Assembly: GCA_002315275.1 (NCBI GenBank)
Contig: DCGN01000160.1
Span: 1 to 12,416 of the forward strand
Direction: 5' to 3'
Length of the DNA stretch: 12,416 bases
Source: Clostridiales bacterium UBA1777
Lineage (GTDB): Bacteria > Bacillota > Clostridia > Oscillospirales > Oscillospiraceae
In this document: positions 6,715 through 12,416 of the stretch, piece by piece
How positions within the stretch are numbered: position 1 is the first letter of the stretch
Layout of the letters: the number at the start of each line of letters is the position of its first letter
Notes under the pieces: generated by a model
Seen by the model: the letters and a program-made list of their open reading frames with translations, nothing else
What the model was told of the DNA's origin: nothing
Databases searched by the model: none
Made by a program: the position numbers and the translations under genes

Positions 6715-8460
6715 ATGAAAAAGCTTATAGCAATGCTTCTTGCCGTTGTTATGGTCTTCGCTCTTTGCGCATGCGGCGCAAAGGAAGCAGCTCCCGCTGA
6801 GCAGCCCGCTGCTGAAGAGCCTGCAGTTGAAGAAGCTCCCGACGCCGCCGACTATGTCGACGAGGCATTCCTTGACCCCCTCACCGAGTGGGCCACCTAT
6901 GATGAGATGATCGCTCAGATCAAGGCTGAGACCGACTACGCAAAGCGTACCGAGCTCATGCACGAGGCTGAGGATGTCCTCATGAGCAACTACTGCGTCA
7001 TCCCCATCTACTACTACAACGACATCTACCTCATGAAAGATTACGTTTCCGGCGTTTACTCCAACGCTTTCGCAACCAAGTTCTTCATGTACGCAAAGCT
7101 GTCCAACGGCTCCGATACGTTCCGCATCAACCTCTCATCCGAGCCTGACTACCTCGACCCCGCTCTCAACTCCTCCGTTGACGGCGCTTGCCTCGCTGCA
7201 AACACCTTCTCCGGCCTTTACACCTACAATGCCGACGGCAAGTGCGTTCCCGCATGTGCCGAGGGCTACGAAGTCTCCGCTGACGGCCTGACCTACACCG
7301 TCACCCTGAAGTCCGACCTTAAGTGGTCCGACGGCTCCGCTCTTACCGCTGCCGACTTCGAGTACTCCTGGAAGCGCGCAACCGCAGAAGAGACCGCTGC
7401 TGACTACGAGTACATGTTCTCCGGCTTTGACGGCTACGATGCAGGCGAGATCAACGTCACCGCTGTCGATGACACTACCCTCGTCTTCGTCCTCACCGCT
7501 CCCTGCGCATACATGGAAGACCTTATGGCATTCCCCACCTTCTACCCTGTCTGCAAGGCTTGCGTAGAGGCTAAGGCAACTGCCGATGCTCCCGGCGCAT
7601 GGTGCCAGGAGGCAGGCTTCGTCTCCAACGGCGCATACGTCTGCACCGAGTGGAACCACGACGTCTCCATGAAGTACACCAAGAACCCGTACTACTGGGA
7701 TGCTGAGAACGTTGAAGTTGAGAACCTCGAGTTCATGCTCTCCGCTGACGACACCGCTATCTTCGCCGCTTACAACGCCGGCGACATCGACTTCGCTGAC
7801 TCCGTTCCCACCGATGCTATCGCCGACCTGCTCGACGACCCCGAGTTCTACATTGTTGACGAGCTCGGCACCTACTACGTTGCATTCAACTGCAAGAGCG
7901 CCATCTTCGAGGGCAAGACTCCCGAGCAGGCTGCGTGCATCCGCAAGGCATTCTCCATCCTCATCGACCGTGACTACATCTGCGAGAACGTCGGTCAGAC
8001 CGGCCAGGTCGCAGCTGACGCCTTCATTCCTCTCGGCATGGCTGACGGTAACGGCGGCGTCTTCAAGACCGCCGACGATGCAGGCTACTTCGATGCATAC
8101 GGCATCAACAACGACTACGAAGGCACTGTTGCACTTGCAATCGAACTGCTGAAGGCAGGCGGCTACAAGTTTGACGATGACGGCACCCTCTCCGCAGAGA
8201 CTCCCATCCAGATCACTTACCTCACCAATCCCTCTTCCGCACACGTTGCAATTGCCGAGTCCATTCAGCAGGACCTCGCAGTCCTCGGCATTGAGCTCTC
8301 CATCCAGCAGCAGGATTGGAACGTGTTCCTTGAGGAGCGCAAGCAGGGCAACTTCGACTTCGCTCGCGAAGGTTGGATCGCCGACTTCAACGACCCCATC
8401 AACATGCTCGAGATGTGGACCACCGATTCCGGCAACAATGACTGCCAGTTCGGCCGCTAA
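6715..8460 (+). CDS. oppA: Peptide-binding lipoprotein OppA with permuted domain order
   Basis: This is the extracellular receptor of the adjacent peptide importer (SBP_bac_5 / cluster C substrate-binding family), 581 residues. A signal peptide with lipobox LCAC has the lipidated Cys at position 20, followed by an Ala/Pro/Glu linker to about residue 46. Residues about 53-129 then match what is normally the family's C-terminal end: YDEMIAQIK, an RTELMHEAED helix, VIPIYYYNDIY, and a terminal FMYAKL. The usual mature N-terminus (SDTFRINLSSEPDYLDPA) only starts at residue 133. The body continues through LKWSDGSALTAADFEYSWKR (202-221), NPYYW (324-328), the IRKAFSILIDR helix (409-419) and QQQDWNVF (531-538). 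It stops at NNDCQFGR, exactly where the C-terminal segment would normally follow. GGAGG (6703-6707) precedes the ATG by 7 nt. The frame is intact and codon use is uniform, which argues against a pseudogene. The mature part has 13 further cysteines. Confidence 0.9.
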   Translation: MKKLIAMLLAVVMVFALCACGAKEAAPAEQPAAEEPAVEEAPDAADYVDEAFLDPLTEWATYDEMIAQIKAETDYAKRTELMHEAEDVLMSNYCVIPIYYYNDIYLMKDYVSGVYSNAFATKFFMYAKLSNGSDTFRINLSSEPDYLDPALNSSVDGACLAANTFSGLYTYNADGKCVPACAEGYEVSADGLTYTVTLKSDLKWSDGSALTAADFEYSWKRATAEETAADYEYMFSGFDGYDAGEINVTAVDDTTLVFVLTAPCAYMEDLMAFPTFYPVCKACVEAKATADAPGAWCQEAGFVSNGAYVCTEWNHDVSMKYTKNPYYWDAENVEVENLEFMLSADDTAIFAAYNAGDIDFADSVPTDAIADLLDDPEFYIVDELGTYYVAFNCKSAIFEGKTPEQAACIRKAFSILIDRDYICENVGQTGQVAADAFIPLGMADGNGGVFKTADDAGYFDAYGINNDYEGTVALAIELLKAGGYKFDDDGTLSAETPIQITYLTNPSSAHVAIAESIQQDLAVLGIELSIQQQDWNVFLEERKQGNFDFAREGWIADFNDPINMLEMWTTDSGNNDCQFGR

Positions 8461-8484
8461 GTCCGTATAAAGCATAAATTTCCG

Positions 8485-8518
8485 CGCACCCTCCGCTTTT
8501 TTGCGGGGGGTGCGTTTT
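8485..8518 (+). terminator. Rho-independent terminator of oppA
   Basis: A GC-rich 12-bp stem (8485-8496 with 8503-8514, one G-U pair) has a T6 loop and is followed by TTTT. It starts 24 nt after the oppA stop and leaves no room for a lost C-terminal coding segment. Confidence 0.92.
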
Positions 8519-8552
8519 AATTCGGGGATTCAAAAAAACTTATCAAAAAAGC

Positions 8553-8584
8553 TTGACTTAACGGCATTTGGATGGTAGTATAAC
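8553..8584 (+). promoter_or_regulatory. Probable promoter of rpsO(-pnp)
   Basis: TTGACT (8553-8558) is a good -35 box. The -10 is ambiguous: TAGTAT (8576-8581) lies at 17 nt spacing, while the better-looking TATAAC (8579-8584) lies at 20 nt. Transcription would start near 8588-8592. Confidence 0.55.
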
Positions 8585-8589
8585 AAAGC

Positions 8590-8694
8590 ACGCGCCCGCG
8601 AGCTACGCTTTGGGGTCATGCTGCCGATGCAGTAGCCTTTCCGCCCATTGCCTGGCCGCAGGGTATAGCATATTTATGAAAGGGGTAATTTACC
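8590..8694 (+). promoter_or_regulatory. Structured rpsO mRNA leader, candidate S15 autoregulatory site
   Basis: The leader of about 100 nt is GC-rich, unlike other intergenic DNA here. GCTAC (8602-8606) can pair with GTAGC (8632-8636). Mutually exclusive with that at its end, CTGC (8621-8624) can pair with GCAG (8629-8632), loop CGAT. CCTG (8651-8654) pairs with CAGG (8659-8662), loop GCCG. Between the Shine-Dalgarno AGGGG (8681-8685) and the ATG, GGTA (8684-8687) can pair with TACC (8691-8694). In several bacteria S15 represses its own mRNA by binding such leaders, although the RNA shapes differ between lineages. Pairings are seen; regulation is inferred. Confidence 0.45.
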
Positions 8695-8961
8695 ATGATC
8701 ACTAAAGAGAAGAAGACCGAAGTTATCGGCGCAAACGCTACCCATGAGAACGACACCGGTTCTCCCGAGGTTCAGATCGCTATCCTTACCGAGCGCATCC
8801 GCGAGCTCACCGAGCACCTCAAGCAGCATCCCAACGACAAGCACAGCCGTCTCGGCATGTACAAGCTGGTCGGTAAGCGCCGCCGCCTCCTCGACTACCT
8901 CACCAAGAAGGATATCGAGCGTTACCGCGCAATCATTGCCAAGCTGAACATCCGCAAGTAA
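8695..8961 (+). CDS. rpsO: 30S ribosomal protein S15
   Basis: This is a primary 16S rRNA-binding protein of the small-subunit central domain, 88 residues, the usual length. The family signature is complete: TGSPEVQIA (21-29), LTEHLKQHPNDKHSR (38-52), and GKRRRLLDYL (60-69), with the conserved His and Arg residues that contact rRNA. AGGGG (8681-8685) lies 9 nt before the ATG. It is followed by pnp, the conserved rpsO-pnp order of many bacteria, although a good hairpin terminator separates the genes. A structured leader upstream suggests feedback control by S15. Codon use is strongly biased, as for highly expressed genes. Confidence 0.97.
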   Translation: MITKEKKTEVIGANATHENDTGSPEVQIAILTERIRELTEHLKQHPNDKHSRLGMYKLVGKRRRLLDYLTKKDIERYRAIIAKLNIRK

Positions 8962-8995
8962 TTCAGCCGGCATACTGAAGGGTATGAAGTTTTTT

Positions 8996-9033
8996 ATGTG
9001 GAGACAAGTTAATACTGTCTCCACATATTTTTT
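8996..9033 (+). terminator. Terminator between rpsO and pnp
   Basis: A perfect 11-bp stem (8996-9006 with 9016-9026) with a 9-nt loop is followed by ATTTTTT. No clear promoter for pnp is seen downstream, so some read-through from rpsO is likely. The hairpin may set the rpsO:pnp ratio or act as an RNA-processing site. Confidence 0.8.
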
Positions 9034-9042
9034 GCCGTAAAC

Positions 9043-9149
9043 ACGGGCGGCATGGCCCGTTAGTATTTGAAGGAGCGCGCCGAGTTAAGCGCATTGCTTC
9101 AAGTGCTAAAGAGCCTGCCTCCCTTTAAATATGAAAAGGAGTTAACCGA
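9043..9149 (+). promoter_or_regulatory. Structured leader of pnp
   Basis: Two hairpins are visible upstream of the pnp ribosome site AAAAGGAG (9135-9142). ACGGGC (9043-9048) pairs with GCCCGT (9055-9060), loop of 6. TTGAAG (9067-9072) pairs with CTTCAA (9097-9102), with internal GCGC/GCGC pairing. In E. coli the pnp leader hairpin is cut by RNase III and the mRNA is then destabilised by PNPase itself. A comparable role here is inferred only. No convincing -35/-10 pair was found in this stretch. Confidence 0.4.
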
Positions 9150-11276
9150 ATGATTATCACCAACAAGCAGTTCCCGAACTACAAAAAGTATGAGATCATG
9201 TACGAAGGCCGCCCCCTCTCCATGGAGGTCGGCAAGATGGCAGAGCTCTGCAACGCAGCCGTCATGGTAAAGTACGGCGAGACCTCCGTCCTCGTCACCT
9301 GCACCGCTTCCGCCCGCCCCAAGGATGGCATAGATTACTTCCCCCTCTCCGTTGACTTCAACGAAAAGCTCTACGCAGTCGGCCGTATTCCCGGCTCCTT
9401 CATGCGCCGCGAGGGCAAGCCCAGCCTCCCCGCTGTTCTGGCTTCCCGCCTTATCGACCGCCCGATGCGTCCTCTCTTCCCCTACGACCTGCGCAATGAC
9501 GTTGTCATCGCATGCGAGGTCATGAGCGTTGACAGAGACTGCTCCCCCGAGATCACCGCTATGATCGGTGCCTCCGCAGCTGTCTCCATCTCCGATGTTC
9601 CCTTCAACGGACCTATCGCAGGCATCGTCCTCGGCTGGGACGGCGAGAAGTACCTCTTCAACCCCACCAAGGAAGAGCGCAAGAACAACCGCATGATCAC
9701 CACCATCGCCGCCACCCACAAGAAGATCGTCATGATCGAGTCCGAGGCGGATCAGGTTCCCGACGACGTCATGTACAAGGGCATCGTCGAGGCTCATGAG
9801 CACCTCCAGCCCGTCCTTGACCTCATCGACAAGATGGTCGAGGAGATCGGCAAGCCCAAGTTCGAGTACGAGCACGCCTCCTTTGATGATGCTCTGTTCG
9901 AGAAGCTCGTTGCAAACGAGTTCGAGTCCATGGAGTACTGCATGGATACCGACGACAAGAACGTCCGCGAGTCCAGAGTCAACGACTGGGTCAAGATGGT
10001 CGAGGCCAAGTACGGCGAAGAGCATCCCGACCTCATGAACTACATGGACGAGATCCTCTACAAGCTGCAGAAGAAGGTCGTCAAGAAGTGGCTGCTCGCA
10101 GGCAAGCGCGTTGACGGCAGACAGATGAACGAGATCCGTCCTCTCGCAGCGGAGGTCGGCGTTCTCCCCGTTGTTCACGGCTCCGGCCTGTTCACCAGAG
10201 GCCAGACTCAGGTTCTCTCCATTGCAACTCTCGCAACTCTTTCCGACTCCCAGAAGCTCGATACCATCTGGGAAGAGGACGAGAAGCGCTTCATGCACCA
10301 CTACAATATGCCCTCCTACTCCACCGGTGAGGCTCGCGCGAGCCGCAGCACCGGCCGCCGCGAGTACGGCCACGGCGCACTCGTCGAGAAGGCTCTCGAG
10401 GCCGTCATTCCCGACGTTCAGGACTTCCCCTACGCTATCCGCGTAGTCTCCGAGGTTCTCTCCTCCAACGGCTCCACCTCTCAGGGCTCCATCTGCGGCA
10501 CCACCCTCGCTCTCATGGACGCAGGCGTTCCCATCAAGGCTCCCGTTGCAGGTATCTCCTGCGGCCTTATCCAGGACGGTGACGATTTCACCACCTTTAT
10601 CGACATTCAGGGCGTTGAGGACTTCCACGGCGAGATGGACTTCAAGGTTGCCGGCACCAAGCAGGGCATTACCGCCATCCAGATGGACCTCAAGAATGAC
10701 GGTCTCAAGCACGAGATAGTCAAGGAAGCCTTTGCTATCACCAAGGAAGCACGCTTCCAGATCCTTGATGCCATCATGCTCAAGGCTATCGCAGAGCCGC
10801 GCAAGGAGCTTGCAAAGTCCGCTCCCAAGATGATCCAGATGAAGATCAATCCCGACAAGATCCGCGAGGTCATCGGCTCCGGCGGAAAGGTCATCCAGAA
10901 GATCACCGCAGACACCGGCTGCAAGATCGACATCGACGACGACGGCAACATCTTCATCGCCAGCGCCGATATCGAGGCCTGCCGCGCAGCACGCAAGACC
11001 ATCGAGGACATCGTATTCGAGCCCGAAGTGGGCGCTCTGTACTACGGCGAGGTCAAGCGCATCATCTCCAACCTCGGCGCATTCATCGAGCTCGCTCCCG
11101 GCAAGGACGCTATGTGCCACATCAAGGATCTTGAGTTCAAGCGCACCGAGAAGGTCGAGGACGTTCTCAACATCGGCGACAAGACATGGGTCAAGTTCAC
11201 CGGTATCGACGAGAAGGGCCGCTGGAACATCTCCCGCAAGGAAGCTCTCAAGGAGCGCGGCGAGGACAGAAAGTAA
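9150..11276 (+). CDS. pnp: Polynucleotide phosphorylase (polyribonucleotide nucleotidyltransferase)
   Basis: PNPase is a trimeric 3'-5' exoribonuclease that uses phosphate to degrade RNA to nucleoside diphosphates and can also add tails. At 708 residues it is full length. Domains in order are a first RNase PH-like domain (about 10-145) with the RNA-path loop GSFMRREGKPS (82-92), an all-helical linker (about 235-310), a second RNase PH domain starting at RVDGR (320-324), a KH domain (about 561-610) with the GSGG loop (576-579), and an S1 domain (about 628-697). The catalytic residues, by comparison with E. coli Asp486, Asp492 and Lys494, are Asp491, Asp497 and Lys499 in EDFHGEMDFK. AAAAGGAG lies 7 nt before the ATG. 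The gene follows rpsO, and a strong terminator follows its stop. Confidence 0.97.
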   Translation: MIITNKQFPNYKKYEIMYEGRPLSMEVGKMAELCNAAVMVKYGETSVLVTCTASARPKDGIDYFPLSVDFNEKLYAVGRIPGSFMRREGKPSLPAVLASRLIDRPMRPLFPYDLRNDVVIACEVMSVDRDCSPEITAMIGASAAVSISDVPFNGPIAGIVLGWDGEKYLFNPTKEERKNNRMITTIAATHKKIVMIESEADQVPDDVMYKGIVEAHEHLQPVLDLIDKMVEEIGKPKFEYEHASFDDALFEKLVANEFESMEYCMDTDDKNVRESRVNDWVKMVEAKYGEEHPDLMNYMDEILYKLQKKVVKKWLLAGKRVDGRQMNEIRPLAAEVGVLPVVHGSGLFTRGQTQVLSIATLATLSDSQKLDTIWEEDEKRFMHHYNMPSYSTGEARASRSTGRREYGHGALVEKALEAVIPDVQDFPYAIRVVSEVLSSNGSTSQGSICGTTLALMDAGVPIKAPVAGISCGLIQDGDDFTTFIDIQGVEDFHGEMDFKVAGTKQGITAIQMDLKNDGLKHEIVKEAFAITKEARFQILDAIMLKAIAEPRKELAKSAPKMIQMKINPDKIREVIGSGGKVIQKITADTGCKIDIDDDGNIFIASADIEACRAARKTIEDIVFEPEVGALYYGEVKRIISNLGAFIELAPGKDAMCHIKDLEFKRTEKVEDVLNIGDKTWVKFTGIDEKGRWNISRKEALKERGEDRK

Positions 11277-11301
11277 GCCTTTTATAAAGCAAAATAAACA
11301 G

Positions 11302-11332
11302 ACGGCGCGTTGATTTTTCAACGTGCCGTTTT
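11302..11332 (+). terminator. Rho-independent terminator of pnp
   Basis: A 12-bp stem (11302-11313 with 11318-11329, one G-U pair) with a TTTT loop is followed by TTT. It begins 25 nt after the pnp stop. Confidence 0.88.
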
Positions 11333-11364
11333 CATATAAAAAATGGCTTGCCGTGAATCACCAA

Positions 11365-11402
11365 AAACGAAATGGGGAGCTTTTTCCTCTTGCATTTCGT
11401 TT
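11365..11402. promoter_or_regulatory. 10-bp inverted repeat over the aldehyde dehydrogenase promoter (candidate operator)
   Basis: AAACGAAATG (11365-11374) and CATTTCGTTT (11393-11402) are perfect inverted copies separated by 18 nt. The right arm overlaps the last three bases of the -35 box and enters the spacer. Such placement suits a repressor or activator site. No regulator gene is in view, so the factor is unknown. It could instead fold as an RNA hairpin only if transcription starts further upstream. Confidence 0.5.
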
Positions 11403-11418
11403 AGTGGTAAGGTATACT
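11390..11418 (+). promoter_or_regulatory. Promoter of the aldehyde dehydrogenase gene
   Basis: TTGCAT (11390-11395) and TATACT (11413-11418) are separated by 17 nt. Start is expected near 11425, about 50 nt before the ATG at 11475. Confidence 0.65.
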
Positions 11419-11474
11419 ATGCAGAGAAGCGAATTGTAAAAAAATAATAGTCGCTTTTAAAGGGGAAAAGAAAT

Positions 11475-12416
11475 ATGCAAATGTACATAAACGGCAATCC
11501 GGTAAGCTCGTCAGAAAACGAGGTTATCTCGGTAATTAATCCTGCAACAGGAGAACAGATAGATACGGTTCCGTCTGCTTCAAGGGATGATGTCATGCGT
11601 GCAATAGAGATTGCAAAAGCAGGAGAAAGCAAATGGGCATCAACTCCGCTGAATAAGCGCATAAATATCATCCGGCGTTTTATTGATCTTGTAATGGAGG
11701 AGAAGACCCGAGAGTGCCTTGCCTTGCTCCAAAGCAGAGAGATGGGAAAGCCATATAAGGAATCGTACGCCGATTTTGACGGCTTCAGAGCTCATTTTGA
11801 CAGTTTTATATCCGCAGCAAGAAACAACCTTGAGGGAAAGGTTCTCCCGTTCGGAGTTCAGGAGGGTCTTGAGAAAGATTTGGATATGTCTGTTCGTGAA
11901 CCGCTCGGAACGATAGTGGGCATAATTCCATTCAATGCACCGCTTACGCTGTTTGCGAAGAAGGTTGCACCTGCTTTGCTTACGGGAAACTGTTGTATAG
12001 TTAAGCCGGCAAGCGATGATCCGCTTACGGTGCTGTCTCTTACGGAGAAAATGTACGAAGCAGGAGTTCCGGGGTATGCATTCCAGTGTGTTACGGGGCG
12101 TGGAGAGGAAGTCGGCGAATGGCTCAGCTCAGATGAGAGAATTGCCGGCGTGGATTTCACAGGGTCAACCGAGGCAGGAATAAAGGTAGCGGCAAACTGC
12201 GGGAAAAACCTTAAATTTCAAAGCCTTGAGCTGGGAGGAAACGCGCCGATGATAGTGTGCGAGGATGCGGATGTTGACCTCGCGGTTTCACAGGCGGTTA
12301 TATGCAGAGCGTTCTACATGGCAGGACAAATTTGCTCTGTCCCGAAACGCTTTATTATCCATAGAAGCATACACGACGAATTTGTGGAAAAACTTCTTGA
12401 AAAGCTAAAAACATGC
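11475..12416 (+). CDS. NAD(P)-dependent aldehyde dehydrogenase, 5' two thirds (partial)
   Basis: The frame stays open from the ATG at 11475 to the window end, giving 314 residues; family members are about 450-490, so the C-terminal third is missing. AGGGGAAAAG (11461-11470) is the ribosome site. Family motifs are present: NPATGEQI (22-29), PFNAP with the oxyanion Asn154, the cofactor Lys177 in KPAS, FTGST (228-232), the general base Glu252 in LELGG, and the catalytic Cys287 in AGQICSVPKR. The enzyme oxidises an aldehyde to a carboxylic acid, or to an acyl product in some branches. PFNAP and the overall pattern fit the succinate-semialdehyde/lactaldehyde dehydrogenase-like branches, but the substrate cannot be fixed here. 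Codon use is much less biased than in pnp or typA (frequent ATA, GGA, TCA, AGC), suggesting low or conditional expression or a different origin. Confidence 0.93.
   Translation, partial: MQMYINGNPVSSSENEVISVINPATGEQIDTVPSASRDDVMRAIEIAKAGESKWASTPLNKRINIIRRFIDLVMEEKTRECLALLQSREMGKPYKESYADFDGFRAHFDSFISAARNNLEGKVLPFGVQEGLEKDLDMSVREPLGTIVGIIPFNAPLTLFAKKVAPALLTGNCCIVKPASDDPLTVLSLTEKMYEAGVPGYAFQCVTGRGEEVGEWLSSDERIAGVDFTGSTEAGIKVAANCGKNLKFQSLELGGNAPMIVCEDADVDLAVSQAVICRAFYMAGQICSVPKRFIIHRSIHDEFVEKLLEKLKTC

Noticed and set aside
6715..8460. oppA as a pseudogene or frameshifted gene
   Set aside because: The frame is intact, the signal peptide and ribosome site are good, codon bias is even throughout, and all family segments are present once.
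7135..8475. 446-residue open frame antisense to oppA
   Set aside because: Shadow of oppA with Val/Gly/Asp-rich low complexity and no start signals.
8461..8484. Remnant of the missing OppA C-terminus after the stop
   Set aside because: Only 24 nt separate the stop from a strong terminator, and they encode nothing like the missing segment in any frame.
8962..8995. Extra terminator right after rpsO (CATAC/GTATG hairpin followed by T6)
   Set aside because: The stem is only 5 bp and competes with TTCAG/CTGAA pairing; the 11-bp hairpin at 8996-9033 is far better.
9099..11321. 740-residue open frame antisense to pnp
   Set aside because: Same cause as above: a codon-bias shadow of a certain gene, with no recognisable domains.

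Overview
The window looks like chromosomal DNA from a Gram-positive anaerobe, most likely a gut-type Clostridia/Oscillospirales member. This is an inference from gene content, strong Shine-Dalgarno sites, AT-rich intergenic regions around GC-biased coding DNA, sigma-A-like promoters, and a substrate-binding lipoprotein with a Cys-rich lipobox and an Ala/Glu/Pro linker. All genes are on the + strand. No mobile element, tRNA, rRNA or CRISPR array is visible.

Layout: (1) 1-159 is the 3' end of a secreted-looking protein, closed by a hairpin. (2) 160-508 has no gene. It holds a compact set of inverted and direct repeats resembling dispersed bacterial intergenic repeats, then the typA promoter. 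(3) 509-2329 is typA/bipA, a ribosome-associated GTPase, followed by a strong terminator. (4) 2448-8518 is a complete oligopeptide ABC importer: oppB and oppC (permeases), oppD and oppF (ATPases) closely packed, then oppA (lipoprotein receptor) with its own promoter, leader hairpin and strong terminator. (5) 8553-11332 is the conserved rpsO-pnp pair (ribosomal protein S15 and polynucleotide phosphorylase), with structured leaders and a hairpin between the genes. (6) 11365-12416 is a promoter overlapped by a perfect 10-bp inverted repeat, driving an aldehyde dehydrogenase cut by the window end.

How the genes work together: OppA would capture peptides outside the cell and deliver them to the OppBC channel, powered by OppD/OppF. 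The separate oppA promoter fits the usual need for more receptor than transporter. TypA, S15 and PNPase are translation and RNA-turnover housekeeping functions.

The most unusual observation is oppA. The segment that normally forms the C-terminus of this receptor family lies directly after the signal peptide and linker. The protein then runs through the normal N-terminal start of the family and stops where the C-terminal segment should begin. It reads as a circularly permuted receptor, encoded in one intact frame next to an otherwise ordinary transporter operon.
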